From contig PUDQ02000009.1 of NCBI GenBank assembly GCA_002964805.2, forward strand, positions 186,001-250,000: a stretch of 64,000 nucleotides of DNA, given 5' to 3'. This DNA comes from Trametes villosa. Its lineage: Eukaryota; Basidiomycota; Agaricomycetes; Polyporales; Polyporaceae. Shown piece by piece: positions 12,690 through 26,354 of the stretch. How positions within the stretch are numbered: position 1 is the first letter of the stretch; the number at the start of each line of letters is the position of its first letter. The notes under the pieces were generated by a model, which saw nothing but the letters and a program-made list of their open reading frames with translations, ran no database searches and was not told the DNA's origin. The position numbers were made by a program, and so were the translations under genes.

Positions 12690-14412
12690 ATGCTGTCTCT
12701 CCGCAAGACACTGCGCCGCATTTCCCTCCCATTTCCTAGAAACCTGCGTCGACATTCATCAGCGTTGTCCACCCGCCCAGGCCTTGAGTGGGAGGAAGGC
12801 GAAGAACCGCTCCGCAAATACAACCCCGCTATCGGGGGCTATCGAGCGACGTCAATCGGAGATATTCTTGGAGGCCGCTACACTGTCGTCCGCAAACTAG
12901 GATGGGGGGTTTACTCGACCGTGTGGCTCGCTCGGCTTGACAGGTAAGCCGCTAATGTCTGCCATCACTGTTTAGTACTTCGAGTCGTGGAGACCAGCGC
13001 TCATGTCGCCGTAGTGGCACAGTCTCCCCCCCTAGCTTCTGTGCTCTGAAAGTGCTCACTAGTATGTCAATCTTTCGTTGTCTTTCGCCCACACCCACCA
13101 GACGGCTCTATGTGACGTTTGCTGGACAGGAGTCGCCACGGATTTCCAGGGATCTCAGGACGGGTTCCATGAGCTCGAATTCCTCCAATGTATGCGATCG
13201 CGCAACACCAGCCACCCAGGATATGCACACGTTGTGCATATGCTGGAATATTTCAACGACGAAGACCGCCCCCATGGACAACATCTATGCCTGGCGATGG
13301 AGCCTATGCTCGAGGACATGCACTCGTTCGCTACAAGGTGGCTGCACAACCGATGCCCTCCTTCCTTACTAAGGCTCATCGGCCGGCAAATCGTGTCTGG
13401 GTTGCAATATTTGCACGACGAGTGCGGCATTGCCCATACAGGTGGCGTCTTCAAGTTCTGTCTCATCAATCTTTCTGGCAATTGACCTCGATCTCCGGTA
13501 TCTCCTACAGACGTCAAGCCTAGCAATATTTTCATTACTCCCCCGGACAATACGCCCGCATTCTTCTCACAATTCACACGCGACGAGCTGGGTGCCACCG
13601 AGAGTACTACGGCAACGGGCCCGGACGGACTTCTCATTCCCCGTGTTCGGAGCGACCCGATTCCATACCCGGCCCCTCCTGAAGACGCGGACGTCCACTC
13701 CCTCGATACATGGAAGGACTTCCACGTGAAGATCGGCGACGTTGGCGCAGGTACGTCCTGACGAACTACACGTCATGCACAGGGCACCGTGCGCTAAACT
13801 GCTGTACGTCGAGGCTGCTGGGCGGACCGCACCGAGCAGCACTACACCGACCTTATCCAGAGCCCGAGCCTCCGCGCGCCCGAGGTCGCCATCGGCGCCG
13901 GCTGGGGGAAGCCTGCGGACATATGGAGCCTGGGCTGCACGGTGCGTGGCCGTCCCACCCCCGCTCCTCTTCCACGCTCCGCCCGATCCCGATGACCTAT
14001 GCCGCGCGCGCCAGCTGTGGGAGCTGTACATCGGGGCGGCGCTCCTCAGCCCGTCGACCGGCGACATCTCCGTGCCCATGCTGCACGCGCACATCTTCGG
14101 CAACTATCCCCCCGCGCTCAAGGCGTGCGGAAAGTACCGCCACGTGTTCTTCAACCCGGACGGTGAGCCGCACACCCTCAGGCTTCTCCGAGTCATGCGC
14201 TTCCTCCGGCTGCTGGCTGACCGCCTCGCGTAGGCTCTCCGAAGCATTCGATGGGGACGGAGAGGGGCGTGTCCTTCGACGCCCCCATTCTGCGGCGGCA
14301 GGAGGACGATGCGGCGCTCTTCGTTGATTTCCTCCGGCGCGTTTTCGTGCTGGACCCCGACGAGCGCGCCACTTGTGCTGAGCTGCTGGCACACCCTTGG
14401 CTGAATCCATGA
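12690..14412 (+). CDS. SRPK-like serine/threonine protein kinase 1
   Basis: Exons 12690-12943, 13036-13061, 13130-13441, 13511-13750, 13814-13941, 14015-14162 and 14234-14412; about 428 residues. Kinase motifs are complete: glycine loop GWGVYSTVW (from residue 71), ATP-binding Lys in ALKVL (Lys90), catalytic loop HTDVKPSN, metal-binding GDVG (SRPKs often lack Phe here), RAPEV and a final LLAHPWLNP. HTD in place of HRD and an activation segment ending in CW are typical of SRPKs, which phosphorylate SR splicing factors; the real substrate is unknown. The first about 30 residues are Arg-, Ser- and Leu-rich without acids (MLSLRKTLRRISLPFPRNLR), like a mitochondrial presequence. The ATG at 12690 is the first in frame. 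Exons 4-6 match the two paralogues exactly in length (240, 128, 148). Confidence 0.88.
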
Positions 14413-14879
14413 GCATTCCTCTGTTCCTCTGTTCCTCTGTTCCTGGGTTCTCGTATTCCTGGTCGTTTGTTTCGCGGATGCAATCCCCCCCGGCTCCTCC
14501 AGCGTAGTGCGGCAGGCCTGGAGGGCACATATGTATCATTCGCGCAGAACACCACTCGAAAGCTATGCCAGGCGGAAATTTATTAGTACATGACCTACCA
14601 CCCGCCCTTGATTGACCTTTCTTTATGTCCCTGCAGAACGCTTCGAGTAGTGGGGATGTGAGGGCCCAGGGCATGGGTCTGATGCGTCGTGGTCTGCCAG
14701 TGTGCAGGCCACACTATGACTGTGCTACAATCACACAAAACTCAAAAGCTCCGAGGCGTGACATGTATTTTAACAACACAGCTGGCTACAGGCTCTATCT
14801 ATTATCCATCCGTCCAGCCTCGGCCGCCGTCGTCCTCTGCATACGCTCCGCCTGCCCTACGCACAAGCGTCGGCGGCGT
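14413..14879. other. Intergenic region between convergent genes
   Basis: Shared 3' flank of kinase 1 (+) and the FAD oxidoreductase (-). Apart from the short tandem repeat at its left end nothing was recognised. Confidence 0.5.
14417..14443 (+). repeat. Short tandem repeat after kinase 1
   Basis: An 8-base unit (TCCTCTGT) is repeated three times directly after the stop codon of the kinase. It is pyrimidine-rich and lies in the presumed 3' untranslated region. No function can be assigned. Confidence 0.7.
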
Positions 14880-17452
14880 TCACGCAGCAACGGCCTTGCC
14901 CTCCGTCTCGGCGCCGGCCTTCACCTGCCCCTGCGCCTCGAGGTCCTCGCGCGAGACGTTGTGCCCGAAGTAGCGCCAGATGAGGTGCACGTCGAGGTCC
15001 GCGGGCTCCTTGTCCCGCGTGCCAATCATGCCCTGGAACTGGTACACGCTCTTCGTCTACAGCAGCCGAGACGCGGTCAACACCCGGACTATGCGACAGA
15101 GAGGGGAGGGGAACTTACGAGGCCGAGCGAAACCTTGATTGCGGGCGCGCCGGGGACGTACTTCTGCAGCTCGAGGTCCTCGCCCGCGGTGCCCTCTGCA
15201 GGGACGGCCGCATCGGTGGTGGAGGATGCCTGCTCTGACGGCTGCTGGGAGGGAGTGCTCTCCTCGTGCTCAGCGCGCTTAATGAGCTTGAGGATGTTAC
15301 GTGCTGCCACCTCGCCCTACACGCCATGGTAAGCATCACGGCCCCGACAGCCATATCAGACAGGGAACGCACCTGGAAGAAAGCGTTGTGGCCCGCATTA
15401 ACAGCACCAAACGCGTCCGCCGCGTCGCCGATAGCGAACACATGCTCAGCCGCAACGCGCGTATGCGGGTCCTCCTCAATAGGCTCAGGCTCTTCCTCTT
15501 CCTCCTCCAGCTCCTGCTGCGTGGCCTCCGGCGACTCCACAGGGGACTCGGCGAGCTGCGACGACGACGGCGCGGCGAGCTCGCGCTCCACCGCCGGAGT
15601 CGACGGCGCCTCCAGCGCGGGCTCGGGCGCGACGAACACCTCCGCGGGCAGCGCGGGGGGCGCAGGGACGTCGTCCACGGGCTCCGCGAGCTGCAGCGTG
15701 CGCCGCACGCGCGCCATGCCCTTGCTCGGGCCGTCCGCAATCACGACGTTCGGGAACGCGTCGCTGAGGAGCGCGGTGTTCGGCGTCTGCCCCGTGCACA
15801 GCAGCTGTAGGGGATCGAGATTGAATATGAGCGCGCTGCTGCTGCGGGGTGGAGTGGGGGCCCTCCCGCGAAAGTGGAAGGGGACGTACCACAAGCTCGG
15901 CGCGGATTTCGCGGCCGCTCTGCGTGCGCACGACGCGCTCGGCGCCGGTCTGCTTGTCGTGCAGCGAGGCGAGGTCGAGGCGATCGCCGAGGACGGTGCA
16001 TACGTTCAGCGCTGAGAGTGTTGAAAGGACTGCGTGTTTGTGATGAGCATGCTGTGTCTGGAGTTACAGAGCTTGCAAAGAGCATCATGTCGCATCCGCT
16101 GCGGGCGGCCATCTCCCGTGCGAGATAGCGTGCTAGATCTCGGTGTTATTGTGCACCACACGGACGCTCGTGGAGAAGGTGGTGGTCAGGGTTAGAAGAC
16201 GGAGGCCTCGTCTTCGACGACGTTGTCCCTTATATACCTGGCTGGACCGGGAAGCGAATAACCTTTTGACATCTCGTAGACGTGATGTCGTCATATGCGC
16301 CGATCTTTTCAGGGTTTCTGGCGTCGCGTACAACGCCAGATCCGCATCGGCGACGGTGTGCTTGTCGCGCGCGCACTGGACCGTCGAACCACGCGAGTCC
16401 ACGTTTGCGCAGCGCAATGCACGGAGCGGACGAGGAGATTATTGCGGAGGCACTCACTTTCGGTGTGCATATCTTCATCGAACCGTGGGAGGAGGCGATG
16501 CCGGGAATGCAGGAGGGTGACCTGCGTCGCAGGGAATATCTCCGCGATGTCAGTCGCATATTCTGGTAGCCAAACAAAATCAGCATATGTTTCCCTCCAA
16601 CCGAGACAAGTAAAAGCGAGCGACGGGAAATACGACGTCTTCGAGCACGCTGATCGCGGAGGCGCAAGGCACGGGCGCTTAGATCACCCATCCACTTACT
16701 TCGTGCCCACGCCGGCAATCCGGGCACTCTTTTCGACAAGATCCGTCGGGGGAAAAGTGCACAGCGGCGGGAGGACGGAGGGGAGATGGCAGTGGAAGAC
16801 ACTCACGGATGCCGAGGGCGCCGCCACCAACAACGAGCACGCTAGATGCGCGCTCGACCCGCGCCTGGAACTTCTTCAGCCAGGCGACCCCGCCCTCCTT
16901 CGTGCCCTGCACGACGTCGACGACCCCGCCATCCTTCTCGGCTTCATCGGCGATCGGACCCCAGAGGTTGATGGGCGAGGGGAGGTGGCTGCCGAGGGCG
17001 TAGACGAGATACTCGAAGCGCAGCGTGCGATCGGGGATGCCGTGCTCCGGGAAGGCCTTGTCCAGGGTAAGCTCGTGCGCCCCGAGCCGCACGACGCTCG
17101 CGTGCAGCATCGCGTGGCGCGAGAGGTCGACGGGCGGGGGTTTATATCCGGCAGGCGCATCGTGCGCTGGCGGGAGGTCGAAGACGGTGTCGTACGGGAT
17201 GAACGCCTTGTGCTCGTGCCCGGGCAGGACGGCGTAGCGGGGCAGGACGTACAGGTGGTTCATGTGGCTGTTCCGGTCGACGAGCACGACGCGCCAGCCG
17301 TCCGGGAGGCCGTTGGCGAGGAGCTGCGCCGCGCGTGCGCCGCCATACGACGCCCCGAGCACGGCGACCGTCTTCAGTGCGGGGCGTGCGGGGGTCGAGG
17401 GGCCCGGGGTCGGTGTCGAGTTCGAATGCGGGGTCGAGGTCGAGGTCGCCAT
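14880..17452 (-). CDS. AIF/FSP1 (AMID)-like FAD-dependent NAD(P)H oxidoreductase
   Basis: Pyridine nucleotide-disulfide oxidoreductase fold of the apoptosis-inducing-factor-like group. Animal FSP1 reduces quinones; the fungal substrate is open. Exons 17452-16807, 16562-16458, 16029-15890, 15804-15373, 15316-15119 and 15056-14880; about 565 residues. Visible motifs: N-terminal dinucleotide fold VAVLGASYGGARAA (from residue 29), second Rossmann motif SVLVVGGGALGIQYA (about 205-219), a Gly-Pro rich CTGQTPN segment and the FAD-binding GDAADAFGAVNAGH. An acidic, low-complexity insert of about 60 residues sits before that last motif. The exon 2/3 join was chosen because it gives MHTEILSTLSALNVCTVLGDR, matching the family. 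Introns 1 and 2 are unusually long (244 and 428 bases). A TTATAA box lies about 85 bases upstream of the ATG. No organelle targeting signal is obvious. Confidence 0.88.
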
Positions 17453-17624
17453 GGTACGTATTAAGCCGGTAAAGGTAGAGTAAGACTTGGATGGCCGGGG
17501 CGCGGTCTAGCGCGAGAAGGAAGGAGGGGGACGGTTATAAGGGCAGGGCGAGCGAATATTCCGCATCCCGTTCGATGCTCGCCGGCTCAAGAGTCTGGAG
17601 GAGTCGAGGGGAGCGGCTAAATCT

Positions 17625-17659
17625 TATCAGATAACTCCGCTCCCCATATCAGATAACTC
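17625..17659. promoter_or_regulatory. Duplicated GATA-type motif upstream of the FAD oxidoreductase
   Basis: The 13-mer TATCAGATAACTC occurs at 17625-17637 and again at 17647-17659, 22 bases apart (about two helical turns), 170-210 bases upstream of the start codon at 17452. Each copy contains AGATAA, the core bound by fungal GATA zinc-finger factors (for example in nitrogen or iron control). That these are working sites is inference from position and spacing. Confidence 0.4.
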
Positions 17660-18309
17660 GCGTCCCGATTGGCCCAGCGCCCGCGCGCGTCTCGCCGCAA
17701 TAACGCCCTCCTCCTCGTCCGACCCCCTTCGGCCGCGCTGCTCCCCCCAACGTCCCTCCCTCGCCGCGCGCGCCCAGGGCCTGCGGTCGTCGCCCTCGAC
17801 GACGAAACGTCGGGCCTCGAAACATACGCCCAGGGCGCGGCGTGGGACCGCAGACGTGGCGCGCTCGCAGGCACACCGCCCACCTCGCGCGGTTGACCAC
17901 CGGTGAGAGTGTGCATTCCCACCCGCCCCAGTGCATCCGTATTCGGGGCGCCCTCCATTCGTACGCGCACCGCCGTGCCCTTTCCGGGTCCGAAACATGA
18001 CAGCCTCCGCATTACGCCCGCGACAAACGCGCGCGCGACCCGTGGGCGCAGGCATCCTCTGTATGTAGCGGCCATAGTCATCGACACTCCCCCCGCTTAG
18101 ACAGATGACGATCTTCCTCTGTTCAAGTGGGGGAGATGTACAACGGGTAGAGGAGTCTACAAGGTGCTGAGTAATCACACGCTCCGTCGGAATGACCATC
18201 GCAGAGGCCGTGCTTGGTGAGATGCACCTCAATCACTGACACTTGACATGATACTGTGATCCTGTGGACACGGCGCGCGCTGCGTTCTCCGCGACACGGT
18301 TCGCGCTGC

Positions 18310-18361
18310 TGCTTCTGGTTTGCAATGCACGATTCCAGTGGGTGCTTCTGGTTTGCAATGC
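18310..18361. repeat. 19-base direct repeat
   Basis: TGCTTCTGGTTTGCAATGC is present at 18310-18328 and exactly repeated at 18343-18361. No open frame or known element contains it. Confidence 0.75.
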
Positions 18362-19429
18362 GCGTTGACGTCAGGCCTCGAGTTGTGTACGCGCGAATGG
18401 CGTGCACGCCAAGAAGCGGCCGCATTGCTCAGCAGACGAGGTAAGTCGGACGGTTCGCGCCTCGAGCCGTTCATATCCGCGCTCATCTGGCGCTCCGACT
18501 CTACAGTGGCAGTTATCGCGATGGCCGCCGAGATGAGTGCACTATAGCATCACGGGCGACACGTTTGGGGATGTGCGTGCCGTAATATTCAGTTCGCGCC
18601 ACATCTGTTGCGCTGCACAGGTGGATGCGTCTGCGCCTTTCAACGCTCTTCGGGTGTTGCTGCATTGTTAGAACGCCCTTGTCCATGGCGGTGAGTCCTC
18701 ATACACTGTTAGCTGATCCATGACATCACATCCCCAGGATCGTCCTTCCACTCTCGAGGTAACAGCACCCCCTCGCGAGGTTCACCCATGCACATGCAAT
18801 GCGCGTATCTCCCCGCCCGACTCTTCCCCACACCTTCGCCGCCACTCACTTCATTCGCGGTATCCCTCCTCCGCCCCGTTCCTTCCCCTTTTCCGGCCCA
18901 GATTCCGACGCGGCGTAGTTAGAGTTAGCCTTTGCTCGTCCCGGGGGACAGGGGCCGGAACTCGCCGCACAATACGGATGCAGGCGAGCGCTCGGTTGCA
19001 ACATGGCATCTTTGGCCTCGCCACCGGTGGGCTGTTGGACTCGTTCTGGACTGCGTCGGTTAGGCTCCCCAACGGGAATGGCGCCACGGCGGTTGGACTG
19101 CGTGACTGCGTCCCGTTGACGAATGGTCTGCGCAGAGGCTCGACGAGGCCTAGCAGCTTCGGCGCGCGACGTCGAACCATCAACAAGAATAAGTTCGTAG
19201 GTTAGTCGCCCCAACATGACCATGTATATTACAAGCTTGCCCAGACCGTGGTTTAGCACGATGCGCGAGCGAATCCGGACTGGGCCGGCATCGAGGCCCT
19301 CATCGCAATGGGGACACGTCGGACGGGATGAGACCCACGATGCTACCTGCGCAATTTCGGTTGTGGGTGCGCTGGTGTTTGCTATTTTCGGACTTCGTCT
19401 TCGTTAGGCTTCGTGACCGCGGCGTCCTC

Positions 19430-21397
19430 CTAAGCCTCGTTTGCCTGCTCGTCCACATTATCCTCCCCAAGTGCCTCCGCTTCGCCGGTCCCCTCTTCGT
19501 CAGATAAGCGACCTTCGTCCTCCGTATCAGGACCACTCGACGAATCCTCGTCGTCGTCGCCGATCCTCGAACCGGATTCTTCGTCGCTCTCCGACAGGTA
19601 GTAATCGCCTGGCACGTCTGCGCCAATGTACCCACTGTCGTGGATGACACTATATCTCGCCCACTCGGCGCGCCTCCCAGGGAGGTAGATCGTGCGCGTG
19701 CCAGTGCCCCCGTCGCCGTCGCCGTCGTCGTTATCGTTGTCGTCGCCGTCGCCCAGGTCGATCCTGGGGTCGCAGAGCGCCGGAAGGTCCACACTGTGCG
19801 GCGCAAGCTCTTTAGACAAATATCGCAGCTTGAACCTCTCCTCAGGCACCTCTGAGTACTCCGACGGGTAGAAGTGTGGGTGCGGGCGGCGGAGCCGAGA
19901 CCACCACATGTCTACGTATCGGAGGGCACACTCGGGCAGAGGTGGCCCCGGAATGGGTTGGATGTATGCCCACGACAAGTTGCTACCCCGAGGTAGTGCG
20001 AGATGCTCTAGGAGCGGGCAGAAACCGACCACGCGCGCGAGGTCCAAGGTTGTCACCTCGGCGGAGAATGGCTTCAGCTTGGAGGGACAGAGGTGTAGGT
20101 AGCGGAGCCGCACGCCGTGCGCCGCGAGCAGCACGTCTGGGATCGAGCGCGCATCGAGCGCAGTGAGGCGTGCCAGACGGGGGAGCCCCCAGGTGGCGGA
20201 GACGTAGGCCACGAAGCGTTCGTTGTTGATGGGGATGTAGAGCTCCGTAAGCTGCGGGAGGTGCAGAGTGCGTAGCGTGCCGAGGTGATCTTCCTCGGCC
20301 TCCGTGTTGTCTACGCGGCGCATCTTAAGAGTGTGGAGGCGCGTTGTGGAGGAGAGGAGCCCGTGCAGGTGCGCGACTTGTCTGAGCGAGATGGGCATCG
20401 CCAGATCCAGTACGGCCAGCCCCGCCACCCGCTCTCGGAACGCAACCTGGAACGGCAGATTGCTGTCGTCGACGAACCATGCCGGATTGAACGCGCCGGA
20501 CAGGCCTTCGGCAGGAGGCGTGATCACCGTAGGGAACATCGCGGCTGTATGGTACTCAAACACCTGGAGTGCCGTACACAGCTCGAGGATCGCGCGCAGA
20601 GCCTCGCTCGTGTCCTGCGCGTATTCCGCTAGGACGACGCATGTGTCCATCCGGATGCTCTTGACCAGCTGCGGGAGGTTCGTCTGGGCCTCCAGGCTCG
20701 CGGCGAGGACGTCCGCGAGCGCGAGGATCTGGCCCATCCGCCGGAGCACGATGTCTTCGTAGAGCAGCTGCGTCGCCGGGCCCGACCACCACCTGCAGAC
20801 CAGGATGAGGCCTTTGCGGAAGCGCAGCTCGGCGAGCCATGCACTCTTCTGGCCTCTGCAGTGGGTAACTGATGGGTCCAGCTGGTAGCGCGGTGCACGG
20901 GTTGCCCTGAGAATGACGAGAAGTATCTCGTGGGGGAGTTTGCCGCCACATGTGAGCTGTCGAGGGGCCGCAGGGGGCATGTACTGCCATAGCATTATCG
21001 ATCGTCAGAACCGTCCAATCACTCTGCGGATGCCTCGGACAGAACAACTCTTACCCCAGTATGCTCTATCAGGTACTGAGCAGCGCCCTTGAAGGCGGCC
21101 CTCTCTTTTTGCAACAGGGACACCTCCAAGGTCATGTCCTGGAGCAGACAAAATGCCATCGTCAGTAATAACATACTAGTAGCGGTGACATCCGGATCCC
21201 CCACTCACATGAACGCGGCTCTGTAGTTGATCTTTCACCACAGTCAGCCTGGCGTTATCCAGACGAAGTCGGGAGAGCTCCTCCGCGATATCTCTCATAG
21301 TGCGGTCTGCGAACTCGTCCAGTACAGACGCCACCGGGTTTGAAGAACCCGACAGGGCATCTATCTCCTCAACAGCTGATTGGGCCTTCGGAGGCAT
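19430..21397 (-). CDS. Coiled-coil F-box-like protein, family 3, copy B
   Basis: Paralogue of the gene at 9838-11969, in opposite orientation. Exons 21397-21209, 21138-21055 and 20983-19430; about 608 residues. The N-terminal helix (MRDIAEELSRLRLDNARL, then LEVSLLQKERAAF), the F-box-like segment (GKLPHEILLVILRATRAP) and the WWSGPATQLLYEDIVLRRMG block match copy A, as do the splice phases and the 84-base exon 2. It differs by a shorter N-terminus, a shorter acidic tail (about 80 residues) and an Asp/Asn/Gly-rich insert encoded by a trinucleotide-like tract near 19711-19753. Its 5' end lies about 420 bases from the stop codon of kinase 2 on the same strand. A role as SCF ubiquitin-ligase adaptor is inferred from the F-box. 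Confidence 0.85.
19711..19753 (-). repeat. Trinucleotide-like tract encoding an Asp/Gly/Asn-rich insert
   Basis: Within F-box copy B, repeated GTC/GCC/GTT-type triplets (plus strand) encode alternating Asp, Gly and Asn. Copy A has only DLGDGGT at the same place, so the tract is an in-frame expansion in copy B or a loss in copy A. Confidence 0.8.
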
Positions 21398-21817
21398 GGT
21401 TGGAGAGTCTCCAACTGGATTTGGGGTACGAGGTGGATGCGGTCAAAGGGGAACGAGGTGAACGCAAGGTCGAGGCGCTAAGCTTCAACACCACGACCGG
21501 CTGCAACGTGTATAAGTGCGGCTCGGCACGCCCGGTACGCGGCTGGGGGGCGTCATCCGATCAGGCAGAGCCCCGACGCTCCAAGCAAGCTCGTTGAAGC
21601 GGCCTAAGCGCAGAAAATAGTGAGTGGAGATTACTGGAAATTTTGAGTGTTGGGATGGTTTGTGGTGGAGCGTACAGTACTAGTAACTGAGCGGTGATGA
21701 GTATTATGTACCATAGAATGAAATACCTGAACGTCGCGACAAGCCCCCACATACAACCTACATTGGCCGCCTACAGGCCCAGAGAGATCCGGTGCGTGCA
21801 GGCGAGTTTGTGGATGC
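21398..21817. other. Intergenic region
   Basis: Contains the promoter of F-box copy B and the 3' flank of kinase 2. No additional feature was recognised. Confidence 0.5.
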
Positions 21818-23526
21818 TCATGGATTAAGCCACGGGTGCGCGAGCAACTCGCGGCACGACGCACGCTCCGCGGGCTCCAGCGCGAACGTCCACGCGAGGA
21901 AGTCGGCGAAAAGCGCAGCGTCCGGCGCGTTTCGCTTGCGTATGTACAGGTCGAACGGCCAGCTGCCCGGCGTTTCGATCTTCAGCTTGCCTAAGCGAAA
22001 CGCGACGTTAGGGACAGCGGTACAAGGTTAATAAGGAGCAGAAGCGCTGACCGTCTGCGTTGAAGAAATTGTCGCTGAACTGCCCGCGCTGGATGAGCTC
22101 GGCGGGGTAGTCGCCGAATATAACCGCGTGCACGTTGGGCACGGACATGGGGTGGATGCCCCTAGGAAGCAGGGAGTCGCCCATGTACAGCTCATACAGC
22201 TGTATCACGCGCATTGAGCATACGGCACGTAAACGTCAGTCAGAGACTGGCTGAACAAGTACGCACCGTGCATCCCAGGCTCCAGATGTCAGCGGGCTTC
22301 CCCCAGCCCGCGCCGACAACGACCTCAGGCGCGCGTAGCGCGGGACTCTGGATAAGCGGAGTGAAGTGCTCCGCGACCTTGTCGGCCCAGCAAGCTGCCC
22401 GGAGAGCTCAGTTAGCTGACGTACACACTAACTAAGGGGGAGTCGAGCACTCACAGACGCCTACGTCCCCCAGCTTGACCTGGAAGCCGCGCCACGGATC
22501 TAACTCTGTCAGTCCATGCGGATGCCAGCCTTCAGGGAGACGGTATTGAATCGGCTCGCTGCGGGTGCGGGTTACGGGGGTGCCATCGGGAGATTGCCCT
22601 TCAACGGTCTCGGTCGGAGTCTCGCGGACGACAGCGCCGAGGAAGGATGCCTGGTCTCCGGGAGGGACAAGCATGATGTTGCTGAGCTTGACATCTAGCG
22701 AACAAAGGCCGAGTCGTCAGACCATCGCGCGCTGCGAGTCACGGGGCGTAGTTACCTGTATGAATGATGTCGCACTCTTCGTGAAGGTACTGAAGACCTA
22801 GCACGATCTGGCGAGCCAGGTGGCGGACGAGAGGCAAAGGGCAAAGGCGGTTCTGCCAGCGGAGCGCGAACGTGTTCATATCTTCGAGCAATGGGTCCAT
22901 GACGAGGCACAGGTGTTCCCCATGGGCTCTGCTCTCGTAGAAATGGTCGCGGAGGTGCGCACTATGTGCGTACCCGGGGTGCTGAGGCGACTTCGTGCGC
23001 ATACGCTGGAGGTAGCTGAGTTCATGCAGATGCTTTCCTTGCTCGTGCGTGCCAAGTCCTATAAAGCCACGTTCAGCAATGACAAATGCGCCATCTCTAA
23101 CGAACGTACTTGTCATCACTTTCAGAGCTGAGTATGCACTCGGGGTCGCGGACCTTCGCAAACATATATTATGACAATGCTTTTGGAGCGCCAGTAAGAG
23201 ACTCACCGTTGATGCTGGGCGAGCCACACGGTGGAGTATACGCCCCATCCCAGCTTCTGGACGACCTTGTAGTGCCCCCCGCGTACGTCTCCAATAGCTA
23301 TCTGGCTGTATCCATCCGAATCCCGGTCGTAATACTGTAGTGACTCTTCGCTCGCCTCCCACTCTTGGTCGGCGGGTTGCTCCGGCGGCGCTGGCTGAGG
23401 AGGCGGCGTAGAAGATTGCGCCTTGCCGTGTGCAGTGGCTGTTGCAGACAGGCAACGGATTGTGTAAAAAGGCTTCGCTCTCTTATTCGCAATGGCGCTT
23501 TGGAGAGGACGTAGGAGCGAGCGCAT
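21818..23526 (-). CDS. SRPK-like serine/threonine protein kinase 2
   Basis: Exons 23526-23207, 23153-23110, 23058-22756, 22694-22455, 22394-22267, 22199-22052 and 21990-21818; about 451 residues. Motifs: GWGVYSTVWLA loop, SALKVM with the ATP-binding Lys, HTDVKLSN catalytic loop, GDVG metal site followed by SCW, RAPEVVVGAGWGKPADIWS and LLAHPWLNP at the end. The N-terminus is Arg/Lys- and Ser/Thr-rich for about 35 residues, then Pro-rich. The intron before exon 2 was placed to give a short extra segment before ALKV that kinases 1 and 3 lack. The last intron uses a weak donor (GTCAGC). Lengths of exons 4, 5 and 6 equal those of kinases 1 and 3. SRPK membership predicts docking-motif recognition of RS-rich targets, but no target is known here. 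Confidence 0.87.
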
Positions 23527-24162
23527 TTGAGCTCTTGCGAATATACGTCGATCGGGTACGAGCGGCCTGCCAGTGTCTCTTAGTTAAAGACACCGTTACG
23601 GCCCGAGACGTGCTGGGAAGAATCCTGCCGATTAGCAGGTAGAATCAGCAAGGAGTTGTAGAGTATTTTGTTTGCTTGGGTAATTGTACGCCGTGTCGTC
23701 CTGTCCGAGAACAGCCCGAGGCTCCGCGCAAGGCACCGTCTGCAGCCTGATAGACACAGGGCTCCTTTAACTAGACCTTTTGGTCTATGAGTTCCTTCCG
23801 TTTGGCTAGGCAGTTGAGAGGGTATAAGAAAAGCTGAGGGACGTAGTCTTGTCGCGTTTGCTTGGTTGAAGATGGTCGTGGTACGGAAGCAACGTGAGAA
23901 TCCCATGGGAAGCGCCTGCCGCGTAGTACGCCGGCGACGCCCGAGTACAGTAGCTGATCTTTTGAGTCGTTGTCGCTAGTGTCTCGTGCGGTCTAGCAGG
24001 ATACTTACAGCGCACGAGTTTCATACTAGATGTGGGACATGATTATTACGAGTCAAGAAGCGGACCCGGCTCACACATCGAGTGCACGACCGACAACTTG
24101 AAAATCCGTGCCGAGCGCATATCGTGGGTAGTATACTACCAACTTGGAGTAGTACGGGCTCG
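23527..24162. other. Intergenic region between kinases 2 and 3
   Basis: Promoter of kinase 2 and 3' flank of kinase 3. No motif-bearing frame or repeat was seen. Confidence 0.5.

Positions 24163-26354
<2,192 letters not shown>

Larger units (their letters stand above)
17453..19429. other. Intergenic region between the FAD oxidoreductase and F-box copy B
   Basis: Nearly 2 kb containing the promoter of the FAD oxidoreductase at the left and the 3' flank of F-box copy B at the right. A plus-strand frame at 18720-19205 (161 codons) begins with ATG but has no recognisable motif or intron support. Two short direct repeats are listed separately. Confidence 0.5.

Noticed and set aside
12103..12900. 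Plus-strand frame of 265 codons upstream of kinase 1
   Set aside because: Overlaps the first kinase exon in a different frame and shows no recognisable domain.
18720..19205. Plus-strand frame of 161 codons beginning with ATG
   Set aside because: No motif or splice support; low-complexity start rich in Pro, Ser and Arg.
9838..23526. Simple inverted duplication of F-box A plus kinase 1
   Set aside because: An inversion would place the kinase to the left of the F-box gene in the second copy; the observed order is F-box then kinase, so a single inversion does not explain it.
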